Assembly (NCBI RefSeq): GCF_900112585.1
Contig: NZ_FOLY01000005.1
Location: forward strand, 62,001-126,000
Reading direction: 5' to 3'
DNA from: Kushneria avicenniae
GTDB taxonomy: Bacteria; Pseudomonadota; Gammaproteobacteria; Pseudomonadales; Halomonadaceae
DNA: 64,000 nucleotides
Within the stretch, counting starts at the first letter, position 1; every line of letters begins with the position of its first letter. Both the position numbers and the translations under genes were made by a program. Below the pieces are notes generated by a model, which was not told the origin of the DNA, did no database searches, and saw only the letters and a program-made list of their open reading frames with translations. This document shows positions 45,743-54,852 of this stretch, in pieces.

Positions 45743-46725
45743 GGCGTTGCGGGTATCGTCTGCTGATGCTCGCAATGAGCATCCTGTGCGCCCTGCCAGC
45801 ATGGGGGGCCTGTTCCACCAGCAGTACCAGCGACAGTTTTGGCAGCGTGCCCTCTACTCGCACCGATCAGGCCTATCAGACCCGGGCCTCCGGCGGCCTG
45901 CGCTGCACCGGAGCCTCGCTGCAGTTTCTGGATGTCTCGCTGGTGCGAGCCACCATTACAGGAACAACCCATGATTTCGGGCTGGTCAATGCCGCAGGCG
46001 ACCGGATTCCCTACCGCATCTATGCTGACGCTGCCTTCAACGACCAGCTCGTGGCCAATGCGCAGTATGACTTCATTGGCCTTTACGCGCTCAATCTGGG
46101 CGGGCTGTTTGGGGGGCCGGACAATAGCGTGCCGCTTTATGCGCGTACACAGCCGACCCGAATGCTCTCCGCCGGTGTGTATCGCGATGTCATCAATATC
46201 CGCTGGGATTACAGCGTCTGCACGCGCGTCAGTCTTTTAGGGGTATGCGTAGGAGGACGGGAGCAGGATGTGGTGATGGTGGCCGTTGAATTGACCATCA
46301 CCATTACCCCGGATTGTCTGATCAATGCACCGGATGTCCGGTTTGGGGCTGCCCCACTGGTGTCGGGTTTCAGTGAAATCAATCAGTCCCTGTCCCTGTT
46401 TTGTACCCGGGGCAGCAGTTTTCAGGTCGGTCTGAGTCAGGGCAGTCATCCGCAAAGCGGCGAGCGGCACATGGCCAGCAGCAGTGGTGAGCTCCTGCGT
46501 TACCGGATTCTCAAACCCGATGGCACGCCATGGCGCGATGTCGGCAGTGGCCAGGCGCGCAGTCATCTGGATGCCGATCGCAACCCCGGCCCCGGGCTTG
46601 GCGGTGCGCCGGGAACAGGTGGTGACGCCCAGGGGTTTGACTACCGCGCGGTCATTGATGCTGATCAGACCACCCCTTCACCGGGCGTTTATACCGATCA
46701 GGTCGTGGTCACCGTACAGTTTTGA
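45739..46725 (+). CDS. csuE: Tip adhesin of Csu-type pilus (CsuE-like, two SCPU domains)
   Basis: 328 residues with a signal peptide of about 23 residues (to AWGAC). Two SCPU domains: the first (about 25-165) is diverged and may be the adhesive tip; the second (about 190-328) has ITPDCLINAPDVRFG, LSLFCTRGSSFQVGLSQG and the end strand GVYTDQVVVTVQF. This matches CsuE, which sits at the pilus tip and binds hydrophobic surfaces. Four-base overlap with the usher. Confidence 0.88.
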   Translation: MRRCGYRLLMLAMSILCALPAWGACSTSSTSDSFGSVPSTRTDQAYQTRASGGLRCTGASLQFLDVSLVRATITGTTHDFGLVNAAGDRIPYRIYADAAFNDQLVANAQYDFIGLYALNLGGLFGGPDNSVPLYARTQPTRMLSAGVYRDVINIRWDYSVCTRVSLLGVCVGGREQDVVMVAVELTITITPDCLINAPDVRFGAAPLVSGFSEINQSLSLFCTRGSSFQVGLSQGSHPQSGERHMASSSGELLRYRILKPDGTPWRDVGSGQARSHLDADRNPGPGLGGAPGTGGDAQGFDYRAVIDADQTTPSPGVYTDQVVVTVQF

Positions 46726-46948
46726 GACCTGTTAACGGGCTTTGGTGCATCAGGTCGACTTCAGGCGAAGGGGGGCGGTGGAACGTTTTTATCATTCTTT
46801 TATGAATTATAACTCATTGATAAAAAATGGATATTTTTCCATCTTCCTGAGTGGAATGGCCGGTGGAAAAATAAAATGGTTTTTCTGTTTAAAAACAAAA
46901 GGTTATATTTGGAGTGTTCCCCGAGGACGCGGGGCTACCTTATGCCAT

Positions 46949-46973
46949 AAAAACGCCCGGTCTGAGCCGGGCG
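46949..46973 (-). terminator. Terminator of the small hypothetical gene
   Basis: On the minus strand CGCCCGG and CCGGGCG pair around a six-base loop and are followed by five T (46949-46953). It lies 21 bases after the stop at 46995. The remaining 46726-46948 stretch is markedly A/T-rich and shows no gene. Confidence 0.85.
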
Positions 46974-46994
46974 CATTCTGTCATGGCGATGGAC

Positions 46995-47210
46995 TTACAT
47001 CTTATGATCCGGGTGCACATCTTCCGGGGCGGGGTTGTCGGTCACCGGGCGATTGAGCATGTCGCAGTAGTATTTTGCCTCTTCTTCGCAGGTGTAGATG
47101 CCTTCCTGATCGAGCGTGTCTTCGTCGTAAACCATGAAGGCTTGCCCGGCTTCCGCTGCTGGGTCGGTGTCTCGTGCATCCCGTGAAACGGGTTTGTAGG
47201 CGTAGGTCAT
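46995..47210 (-). CDS. Hypothetical small acidic protein
   Basis: 71 residues, acidic, no membrane helix. MTYAYKPVSRDARD at the start, then FMVYDEDTLDQEGIYTCEEEAKYYCDMLN with two Cys. No family recognised; the composition suggests a soluble protein of a halophile. GGGCACCGAC precedes the ATG at 47210, and a terminator follows the stop, so the gene is monocistronic. Confidence 0.6.
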   Translation of the reverse strand: MTYAYKPVSRDARDTDPAAEAGQAFMVYDEDTLDQEGIYTCEEEAKYYCDMLNRPVTDNPAPEDVHPDHKM

Positions 47211-47325
47211 GTCGGTGCCCTCCGTGGGGAACCTTCTGAATTTAGTTCTGTGCACGCCCCGGTGCCGCTACGCATTGGTCTTGTCTCTCGCGGGTGGCAA
47301 ATGCGCGACCCCTGTTCGATATCGT

Positions 47326-47967
47326 TCAGGTGGCGTGTCTCGCTCGATGTCGTTGGGCCAGTGCGTACCAGGTCGTGAAGACCGCACCAAGGACCAGCAT
47401 GGCGGCGATCGCCAGCAGGGCGTGTCGCCCCAGGTGGGTGTTCAGCGGAATGGCCAGCGCGGCGCCGGCGACCAGTGCGCTCCAGCGTACCATGCCGTCC
47501 AGTCCGGCCTTGAAGTTGCCCTCGGCAAGGGCGCGTCCGGTTCTGACCAGCATGCCGGTCAGAAAGGTCACTCCGGATTCATTGCCGCTGACCTGGTTGA
47601 GCATGCCCATGGCGGCGGCAATGAAGAGCACCGTGATAAAGGGGTAGTCGTCGCTGTGGGCAAAGGGCATCGAGGCGCTCATCAACAGTGCGGTGAGCAG
47701 CAGAATCACTGTAGGTCGCCAGCGACGCGTGCGCATGCCGATCCAGGCGCCCAGCGTGGTGGCGGTGAAAAACGCGGCAATAACGGCGGCCAGCGGTGTG
47801 ATGTCGGCCCAGCTTCCCTCACCGATATGGCGCCCGATATGGGAGGTGTTGCCGGTCATGTAGACCGCCAGCAGATCACGACTGTGCAGATAAATCAGGG
47901 CATCCGTGGCGCCGGCCACCATGAACAGCAGCGCAAACGTCGGGAAGGGAATCTTTCGATCAAGCAT
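47326..47967 (-). CDS. DUF1275 (YoaK-like) membrane protein
   Basis: 213 residues with six hydrophobic helices. VAGATDALIYLHSRDLLAVYMTGN near the start and the NQVSGNESGVTFLTG segment are characteristic of DUF1275. The family is widespread and without established function. A weak GGGTAAGCCC leader precedes the ATG. Confidence 0.87.
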   Translation of the reverse strand: MLDRKIPFPTFALLFMVAGATDALIYLHSRDLLAVYMTGNTSHIGRHIGEGSWADITPLAAVIAAFFTATTLGAWIGMRTRRWRPTVILLLTALLMSASMPFAHSDDYPFITVLFIAAAMGMLNQVSGNESGVTFLTGMLVRTGRALAEGNFKAGLDGMVRWSALVAGAALAIPLNTHLGRHALLAIAAMLVLGAVFTTWYALAQRHRARHAT

Positions 47968-48119
47968 GGGCTTACCCGGAAACGGTCATGACGATCGTGA
48001 GTGTACTGCTTTCGCGGGTGGTCATGCTGTCATCGACATCAAGCCGTCTGTCTTCTGATCGACGCGGACGGGGCAAAAGGGCGATGATAAGCCTTCACTC
48101 ATGAGCATGGGGACTGGAC

Positions 48120-48599
48120 ATGGCAGGGCAGCAACACCTCTATCAGGTTACGGTGCAATGGCAGGGCAGCCGCGAGTCCGGCACCACCGGTTATCGCGAC
48201 TACGGACGCGAGCATCAGTTGAGTGCCCCTGGCAAGGCGCCCATCGACGGCTCTGCCGATCCGGCCTTTCTGGGCGACCATGATCGCTGGAACCCGGAGG
48301 AGCTGCTGGTCGGCTCGCTGTCCGCCTGTCACAAGCTCTGGTATCTGCATCTGTGTGCTGAAGCCGGCGTGGTCGTGCTGGCCTATGAGGATCACGCCGA
48401 GGGCGAGATGGACGCCGCGCTGGGGCGGTTTACCGGGGTGACCCTGCGCCCGGTGATCACCCTGAGCGATGACAGCAGTGAAGCGCTGGCGCGCGAGCTG
48501 CATGAGAAAGCGCACGAGAAATGCTTTATTGCCGCCTCGGTCAACTTTGAGGTGGGGTGCGAACCGACGTTTGCCCGCCGGGATAATAGCAATGCCTGA
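48120..48599 (+). CDS. OsmC-family peroxiredoxin-like protein
   Basis: 159 residues. The two redox cysteines are in SLSACHKLWYL (about residue 70) and in EKCFIAASVN (about 137). NPEELLVGS is the family's active-site Glu/Arg region. It belongs to the OsmC/Ohr superfamily, probably the OsmC-like branch that reduces organic peroxides; no Ohr regulator is adjacent. It overlaps the acetyltransferase gene by eight bases. Confidence 0.88.
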   Translation: MAGQQHLYQVTVQWQGSRESGTTGYRDYGREHQLSAPGKAPIDGSADPAFLGDHDRWNPEELLVGSLSACHKLWYLHLCAEAGVVVLAYEDHAEGEMDAALGRFTGVTLRPVITLSDDSSEALARELHEKAHEKCFIAASVNFEVGCEPTFARRDNSNA

Positions 48600-49089
48600 G
48601 CAGACCATCTGGTATCTGGAAATGTGTGATGCCGGGGCGCATCATGCTCGGCCATTGCCTGACACACTGAATGTCATCGAGTGTGAAATTCCTCAGTTTG
48701 CTCTGAACCGCTTTCTCTACGCGCTGGTCGGGGCGCCGTGGCAGTGGAGCGAGAAGCTCGAGGGCGATCAGAGTGAGTGGCAGGCAATGGTGGAAAGCGA
48801 CGCCCATCGCACGTTCGTGGCGTATTACCGCGGTGCGATCGCCGGCTACTACGAGCTGTATCGCCCGGATGGCCGCAACGTCGAGATTCTCTACTTCGGG
48901 ATGGTGGCCGAATTTATCGGCCGCGGTCTTGGCGGCGGGCTCTTGAGCCACGCGATCGATCAGGCCTGGCAGTGGTCGGGCACCGAGCGGGTGTGGCTGC
49001 ATACCTGCTCGCTGGATCATCCGGCGGCGCTTGCGAACTATCAAAAGCGCGGATTTCGGCTCTATGACGAAGAGATCGCCCCCTGCTGA
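48592..49089 (+). CDS. GNAT-family N-acetyltransferase
   Basis: 165 residues. The acetyl-CoA loop is seen as EFIGRGLGGGLLSHAI, and the C-terminal strand-helix includes HPAALANYQKRGFRLY. Substrate unknown. The start at 48592 lies within the OsmC gene end, suggesting co-translation. Confidence 0.87.
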   Translation: MPEQTIWYLEMCDAGAHHARPLPDTLNVIECEIPQFALNRFLYALVGAPWQWSEKLEGDQSEWQAMVESDAHRTFVAYYRGAIAGYYELYRPDGRNVEILYFGMVAEFIGRGLGGGLLSHAIDQAWQWSGTERVWLHTCSLDHPAALANYQKRGFRLYDEEIAPC

Positions 49090-49164
49090 CCTGCCGCCCT
49101 GTCAGGGCGGTCATGATGGCACCGTATTGCCCCTGTCCCGATGATTGTTCTGGAATAAATCGCC

Positions 49165-50049
49165 ATGTCGTCCACACGTGACCTTGCCCTTCAACGCCTG
49201 CTGCCGGTGGCCCTGCTGCTGGTGGCCATGAGCTCGATTCAGAGCGGCGCCTCCATCGCTCAGCAGCTCTTTCCGATGGTGGGCGCCTCCGGGGCCACCT
49301 CCATTCGCTTGCTGCTGGCCGCCATGTTGATGCTGGTGATCTTTCGACCGTGGCGCCGCCCATTGACGCTCAGCGCCTGGAAGGCGATCACCGTGTACGG
49401 CGTGGCGATGGGCATGATGAACTTTCTGCTCTATCAGGCGCTGGTGAGCGTGCCGCTGGGCATTGCGGTGGCGCTCGAGTTCACCGGGCCGCTGGCGGTG
49501 GCGGTATTGACCTCGCGACGCCCCCGCGATCTGGTCTGGATTGCGCTGGCCATCGCCGGGCTGGCGGTGCTGCTGTGGCCGGGCAAAAGCCTTGAGCACG
49601 GCATCGACCCCAGAGGCGCGCTGTGCGCGCTGGGGGCCGGTGCGTGCTGGGCGCTCTACATTCTGTTCGGGCGCCGGGCCGGCAGTGGCAGCGGCACCCA
49701 GAGCGCGGCGCTGGGCATCACCATCGCTGCTGTCGTCATGGCGCCGATCGGGCTGATCGAAGCCGGCACGGCGATCTTCTCTCCGGCGGTGCTGCCCATC
49801 GGGCTGACGATCGCGGTGCTCTCCACGGCGCTGCCCTACACGCTCGAGATGTTCGCCCTGGCGCGTATGCCGACCCACATGTTCGGCACGCTGATGAGTC
49901 TGGAGCCGGCCATCGGCGCACTGTCAGGACTGGTCTTTCTCGGTCAGCAGCTGACAATGCTGCAGTGGCTGGCCATTGGCACCGTCATTGTGGCCTCGAT
50001 GGGCACCACGCTGACGGCCCGCTCGGCGGTGCCTGTCGAGGGCGGATAG
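49165..50049 (+). CDS. EamA-family exporter, RhtA-like
   Basis: 294 residues, ten helices in two EamA repeats. SSIQSGASIAQQLFP, GMMNFLLYQAL and ALPYTLEMFALARMP are close to RhtA, the threonine/homoserine exporter of E. coli. The real substrate could be another amino acid. Upstream site is weak (GGAATAA). Confidence 0.87.
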   Translation: MSSTRDLALQRLLPVALLLVAMSSIQSGASIAQQLFPMVGASGATSIRLLLAAMLMLVIFRPWRRPLTLSAWKAITVYGVAMGMMNFLLYQALVSVPLGIAVALEFTGPLAVAVLTSRRPRDLVWIALAIAGLAVLLWPGKSLEHGIDPRGALCALGAGACWALYILFGRRAGSGSGTQSAALGITIAAVVMAPIGLIEAGTAIFSPAVLPIGLTIAVLSTALPYTLEMFALARMPTHMFGTLMSLEPAIGALSGLVFLGQQLTMLQWLAIGTVIVASMGTTLTARSAVPVEGG

Positions 50050-50209
50050 CGTGCTGGCATGATCCCCATGGCCGGGCAATGGTTTCAGAACTGTTAAATA
50101 AACAATCACTCATGCAAGAATGTCGCGACGGCGGTGGCTGCCACGCTCGGGAAACATCGGGTGAATGCGCCGCCCCCGCCTTTTATATTGAACCGCGCAA
50201 GGAGTGATC

Positions 50210-51460
50210 ATGACAGGCCAGACCCCGGGGGCTCGGGAAGAACACCACGACGTGATCGTGATCGGTGCCGGCGCGGCCGGTATCGCCATCGCCAGGGGGC
50301 TTCAAAAGCGTAGTGCCCGCCTTGATATTGCCATTGTCGACCCAGCGTCGCAGCACTATTACCAGCCGGGCTGGACGCTGGTCGGCGGTGGCGTGTTCGA
50401 TGCCGACACCACGCGGCGCCCGATGCAGAAGGTGCTGCCCGATGGCGTGACTCATTATGCGCAGGCGGCGGCTGCCATCGACCCCGAGGCGGGCGTTGTG
50501 CGCTCGGGCGATGGTCGACTGTTGCACTACCGTGCGCTGGTGGTGGCGCCGGGTCTCGAGCTTCACTGGGAGGGCATCGACGGGCTGACCGCGACGCTGG
50601 GTGAATGCGGCGTGACTTCCAACTATCGCTTTGATCTGGCGCCCTATACCTGGTCGCTGGTACAGAACCTTCGCCAGGGCAGGGCGCTGTTTACCCAGCC
50701 GGCGATGCCGATCAAGTGCGCCGGGGCGCCGCAGAAGGCGATGTATCTGGCCTGCGATTACTGGCGACGCCAGGGCGTGCTGGACAGCATCAACGTGCAG
50801 TTTCACAACACCGGCGGCGCGTTGTTTGGCGTATCGGATTACCTGCCGGCCCTGATGGCGCACGTCGAGCGCTACGGCATTGGCCTTGAGTTTCACCAGC
50901 AGCTGGTGGCGGTGGACGGTCCCGGACGCCAGGCGCATTTTCTGGTGCAGAACGCCGATGGCCGTCAGCACGAGCACGTCGAGTCCTTTGATATGCTCCA
51001 CGTGGTGCCCCCGCAGCGCGCGCCCGCGCTGATTCGCGACAGCCGGCTGGCCAACGATGCCGGCTGGCTGGACCTCCATCACAACACCCTGCAGCACCGG
51101 CGCTACCCGGCCATTTTTGGTGCCGGCGACGTCAGCGCCACCCCCAACGCCAAGACGGCGGCCGCCGTGCGGGTGCAGGCGCCGGTCGTGGCCGACAACG
51201 TCATGGCGTATCTGAATGGCGAGGCGCTGTCACCGCGCTATCAGGGCTACGGCGCCTGTCCGCTGACGGTCGCCAACGGGCGCGTCGTGCTGGCTGAATT
51301 CGGCTACGGCGGCGAGCTGATGCCGACCCTGCCGGGCTGGCTCAACGACGGCGAGCGGGCCACCGGCCTTGCCTGGCAGCTCAAGGTGCATCTCATGCCG
51401 TTCATCTACTGGCAGATGATGCTGAAAGGGCGTGAATGGATGGTGTCCCGGGGGGCATAA
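50210..51460 (+). CDS. sqr: Sulfide:quinone oxidoreductase (type II, SQRDL-like)
   Basis: 416-residue FAD protein. GAGAAG near residue 19 binds FAD; Cys170 (PIKCAGAPQK) and Cys350 (YGACPLTV) are the redox pair that carries sulfane sulfur; the second FAD motif is FGAGDVSATPNAKTAAA. LQHRRYP and LHVVPP are typical of the branch that includes the mitochondrial enzyme. It oxidises sulfide to persulfide or polysulfide and reduces quinone at the membrane face. AAGGAG precedes the ATG at 50210. No persulfide dioxygenase is adjacent. Confidence 0.92.
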   Translation: MTGQTPGAREEHHDVIVIGAGAAGIAIARGLQKRSARLDIAIVDPASQHYYQPGWTLVGGGVFDADTTRRPMQKVLPDGVTHYAQAAAAIDPEAGVVRSGDGRLLHYRALVVAPGLELHWEGIDGLTATLGECGVTSNYRFDLAPYTWSLVQNLRQGRALFTQPAMPIKCAGAPQKAMYLACDYWRRQGVLDSINVQFHNTGGALFGVSDYLPALMAHVERYGIGLEFHQQLVAVDGPGRQAHFLVQNADGRQHEHVESFDMLHVVPPQRAPALIRDSRLANDAGWLDLHHNTLQHRRYPAIFGAGDVSATPNAKTAAAVRVQAPVVADNVMAYLNGEALSPRYQGYGACPLTVANGRVVLAEFGYGGELMPTLPGWLNDGERATGLAWQLKVHLMPFIYWQMMLKGREWMVSRGA

Positions 51461-51528
51461 TCTTTTGATCATGTTGAAATGTCGGGGGTGATTTAAGCTG
51501 CTGTTATTGCCTTTGATGAGGATGTCCC

Positions 51529-52452
51529 GTGGCCGCCGGTAGCCTGCTGACCCTGCTTGATGATATTGCCGCACTGATGGATGACGTCTCCGTCATGACC
51601 AAAGTGGCGGCCAGAAAGACCACCGGCGTGCTGGGGGATGATCTGGCGCTGAATGCCCAGCAGGTCACCGGGGTGCGTGCCGACCGCGAGCTGCCCGTGG
51701 TCTGGGCCGTCTGCAAGGGCTCGCTGCTCAACAAGCTGATGCTGGTGCCGGCAGCGCTTTTGATCAGCGCCTTCGCGCCCTGGCTGGTCACGCCGCTTTT
51801 GATGCTGGGCGGCGCCTATCTGAGCTATGAAGGCGTGGAGAAGCTGGCCCATGCCTGGCACAAATACCGTCATCCTCAATCCGCGAAACAGGACGCTGCG
51901 CCTGTCGAGCGCTCTGCCGAGGCGCAGGCAGCGTTTGAGAAGCAGCGCATCAAGGGCGCGGTGCGCACCGACTTCATCCTGTCGGCAGAGATCATTGCCA
52001 TCACTCTGGGGACGGTCGCCGAGGCGGCCTTCATGCAGCAGGTCGTGGTACTGTCGATCATCGCCGTGGCCATGACGCTGGGCGTTTACGGCCTGGTCGC
52101 CGCGATCGTCAAACTCGATGATCTGGGGGTTTATCTCAGCCGGCGTGACACCTCAATGGCGCAGGGGCTGGGGCGCGGCATTTTGACGGCTGCCCCCTGG
52201 CTGATGAAGCTGCTATCCATTGCCGGGACGGCGGCGATGTTCATGGTGGGTGGCGGCATTGTGACCCATGGGATACCGGTGCTGCATCACGCCATCGAGG
52301 CGCTGACGCTGGCCGAGGGAGAGATCCCGGGCGTCGGCGTCATTTTGCAGCCGATCACGCCGACGCTGATCAATATGCTGGTGGGGCTGGTGCTGGGCGG
52401 GGTGATTCTGGGCCTGGTCACGCTGGTGAAAAAAGGGCGCGGCGCCCACTGA
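51529..52452 (+). CDS. DUF808 membrane protein
   Basis: 307 residues. LLTLLDDIAALMDDVSVMTKVAARKT at the start and ALNAQQVTGVRADRELPVVWAV are diagnostic of DUF808 (YedI family). About five membrane helices. Function unknown. Start GTG at 51529 with GAGGA seven bases upstream. Confidence 0.92.
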   Translation: MAAGSLLTLLDDIAALMDDVSVMTKVAARKTTGVLGDDLALNAQQVTGVRADRELPVVWAVCKGSLLNKLMLVPAALLISAFAPWLVTPLLMLGGAYLSYEGVEKLAHAWHKYRHPQSAKQDAAPVERSAEAQAAFEKQRIKGAVRTDFILSAEIIAITLGTVAEAAFMQQVVVLSIIAVAMTLGVYGLVAAIVKLDDLGVYLSRRDTSMAQGLGRGILTAAPWLMKLLSIAGTAAMFMVGGGIVTHGIPVLHHAIEALTLAEGEIPGVGVILQPITPTLINMLVGLVLGGVILGLVTLVKKGRGAH

Positions 52453-52519
52453 CATTGCTTCTGGTGACACGATATTCACTGCCCCGGGCGACGGGGCCGG
52501 AATCAGGGAGAAAGTGCAC

Positions 52520-52834
52520 ATGACCATACCCGACAGCGTTGTCCCCGAGCGCAGCGAGCTGGAGTCCAGCAAGGGGCCGGCCGTGGTGGAGTTCGGAACA
52601 CCCTGGTGTGGCTACTGCAAGGCAGCGCAGCCGCTGATCGACGACGTGATCGGTCAGGCTGCCGGGGTGTGGCATGTACGCGTCGAAGACGGCAAGGGCA
52701 AGCGGCTGGGACGGAGCTATCAGGTCAGGCTCTGGCCGACGCTGATCTTTTTGAAAAACGGCGAGGAAAAAGCCCGCTGCGTGCGGCCCGAATCACGTCA
52801 GGCGCTGGAAGCAGCGCTGAAAAGCATTGTTTAA
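52520..52834 (+). CDS. Thioredoxin-like protein
   Basis: 104 residues, with active site WCGYC (about residues 30-34) instead of the WCGPC of thioredoxin, and the cis-Pro in LWPTLIFLKNG. It has no signal peptide, so it acts in the cytoplasm. A general disulfide or persulfide reductase role is likely. GGGAG lies ten bases before the ATG; an in-frame GTG at 52514 is too close to that site. Confidence 0.88.
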   Translation: MTIPDSVVPERSELESSKGPAVVEFGTPWCGYCKAAQPLIDDVIGQAAGVWHVRVEDGKGKRLGRSYQVRLWPTLIFLKNGEEKARCVRPESRQALEAALKSIV

Positions 52835-53215
52835 AACGCGCTGAGGCGTTAAACGAGTCACGGTGTCAAACGAGTCGCGCTGACGAACGAGCAATGCGGG
52901 ATGACCCGACAGTGTCATCACTGACAGCCATGACCTCCTGTCATGGCGCTCCTCCCTGAGTCCTGTCGGGTCGACGCGGTCTGCCTCCCTGCCGCGCCCT
53001 TTCTTCCCTTGACGGACACCGCCGGGTGCCCCGGTCAGGTGCCGGGCCAGAGGAACATGATTCCCTTCATCAGCCAGGTCCTTCTGACCGGGCGCCTTCC
53101 TGGTACCCTCTCAAGCCACGTTCAATATATCGACGCCGCCATGGGGCCAATAGATGCAGATGCATGGGTCAGCCGGATGCATTTGCGGGACCGTTGTGGA
53201 ATGCGCCATGGCGGG
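52835..53215. other. Convergent gap with direct repeats and nested palindromes
   Basis: 381 bases between convergent genes. AAACGAGTC occurs at 52851 and 52868, with a third partial copy (AACGAG) at 52885. Next come nested dyads: GACCCGACAG/CTGTCGGGTC (52903-52912 and 52963-52972), TGTCA/TGACA (52913-52926) and GCCATGAC/GTCATGGC (52927-52947). A long plus-strand frame through here runs antisense to the next gene and is not taken as real. Function not identified. Confidence 0.55.
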
Positions 53216-54718
53216 TCAGGGGCGCTTTTTGACCTCCGGAGCGTGATCCAGCCCCTGACGGCGCGCGACGATGATCGCTTCACTGCGGCTGTGCACTTCC
53301 AGCTTGCGATACAGGCCGGCCACGTAGTTGCGTACCGTGCTGTGGGCCAGCGACAGCTCGGCGGCGATGCGCTTGTCGGAGCGTCCCAGACACAGCAGGG
53401 CCAGCACGTCATGCTCGCGGGCGCTCAGGGGAGTCGTCTGCGGTGTCTCCGGGGCCGCGGTACGGGGGTGGCGGACGCTGGCGAGTTTGTCGACCAGCGT
53501 ACGTGTAAACCAGGAGGCATCCTGCATGACGGTATCGATGGCGGCGAAAAGCTCCGCCTCGCTGCGCTTGCGTTCGGTGATGTCCACCATGGTCAGCAGC
53601 ACCCGATCCTGCTCCTCGATGCTGACCATGGTCGCCGAGATCAGCCAGGTCAGCGGCTCGCCGTGCGGGGCGATCATGTTGCTCTCGAGACCGCTGATGC
53701 TCTGACCGGCATCCAGCGCCGTGAGAATGCGCCTGCGAACCGCCGGCGGCAGGGGAACATGATCCTCCAGCGCACCGGTGGCCGGTACGTCGGGCGTGCG
53801 GTTCAGCGCGCTGTTGAAGGCTTCGTTGACCTCCAGCAGTGCCAGCGTGTGATGATCTGCCAGCGCCGTAGGCACTGGTGACATGTGAAACAGCGTTGAA
53901 AACTGCGCTTCGCTGCGGCGCAGGGCGCTGCGCGCGCGTCGCGCCGGCTCAAGGTCGGTAAAGGTCAGCAGCATGCAGGCCTCATGGCCGACCTCGATGG
54001 GTTGACCGGCCACCACCACGCACTTGCTCTCGCCGGTGGTGCCCGGATGCAGCACCGCCTCCATCTGCGGAATCATCAGCCCTTCATCCAGCCGGCGAAT
54101 GGCCTGCTCCCTTTGATCGGCACCGGCGAAGACGTCCAGCTCATAGATGGAACGCCCGAGCACGGCCTCGCGAGGCAGGCCGGTCATCTCCAGAAAGCCC
54201 TCGTTGACGCGCACAAAGCGCTGATCACGCAGCCGACAGATCAGGGCCGGCGCCGGATTGATGCTGAAGGATTTCTCGAAGCGTTCCTCGGCGCTGGCCA
54301 GGGCGGTGATGTCCTCGACGATCAAGGCGGCCACGTGCGTGGTCGGGTCGAGACTCAGGACCCGACCGCGGGAGCGATGCACCCGCAGCTGGTCGTCCCT
54401 GCCGGACAGCATGATCTCGATGACGACATCATCGAAGGGGGTGCCTGCCAGCAGCTGAGCGACAGGCGATGTCGGAAAATCGTGCGATGACTTCAGGCGC
54501 ATCTGAAAGCGCTGGCGGTACTCATCGACACTTGCCCCAAGGGCATCAATACGATCGACATCATGCATGGTCAGTGCCGCTCGATTGGCCCAGCGCAGCG
54601 TGCCATCGTGATCGAGCAGGATGACGCCCTCTCTCATCTCCTCGATCAGCTGGGACAGAGGCGAGGCGAAAAGGTCATCGAGGCTTGGCAGGTCGGTAAT
54701 GGCAAGCTGATCGGACAT
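53216..54718 (-). CDS. PAS-domain LuxR-type regulator
   Basis: 500 residues with three PAS modules (about 30-150, 160-275 and 285-400) and a C-terminal LuxR/FixJ HTH (TTPLSAREHDVLALL then AELSLAHSTVRNYVAGLYRKL, about 435-495). No membrane helix, receiver or kinase. It should sense a small molecule, redox state or light through a PAS and activate transcription directly. No conserved PAS ligand residue can be named. GGGGAG precedes the ATG at 54718. Divergent from the cyclodeaminase-like gene. Confidence 0.87.
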   Translation of the reverse strand: MSDQLAITDLPSLDDLFASPLSQLIEEMREGVILLDHDGTLRWANRAALTMHDVDRIDALGASVDEYRQRFQMRLKSSHDFPTSPVAQLLAGTPFDDVVIEIMLSGRDDQLRVHRSRGRVLSLDPTTHVAALIVEDITALASAEERFEKSFSINPAPALICRLRDQRFVRVNEGFLEMTGLPREAVLGRSIYELDVFAGADQREQAIRRLDEGLMIPQMEAVLHPGTTGESKCVVVAGQPIEVGHEACMLLTFTDLEPARRARSALRRSEAQFSTLFHMSPVPTALADHHTLALLEVNEAFNSALNRTPDVPATGALEDHVPLPPAVRRRILTALDAGQSISGLESNMIAPHGEPLTWLISATMVSIEEQDRVLLTMVDITERKRSEAELFAAIDTVMQDASWFTRTLVDKLASVRHPRTAAPETPQTTPLSAREHDVLALLCLGRSDKRIAAELSLAHSTVRNYVAGLYRKLEVHSRSEAIIVARRQGLDHAPEVKKRP

Positions 54719-54852
54719 GGCGCTCCCCGGCAAATGAAAGCATTGATGATGCAATGGCGTCGCGATGGTGAACAACACACGATTCGTCGTAATGACCGCT
54801 ATGCTTGAAACGCCTGCCTGACCGGGCAGGGCACACCATCCTCGGGAGCGGC

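Noticed and set aside
52943-53881. 312-codon plus-strand frame in and beyond the convergent gap
   Set aside because: Most of it is antisense to the LuxR and third PAS modules of the 53216-54718 gene; no ribosome site or homology.
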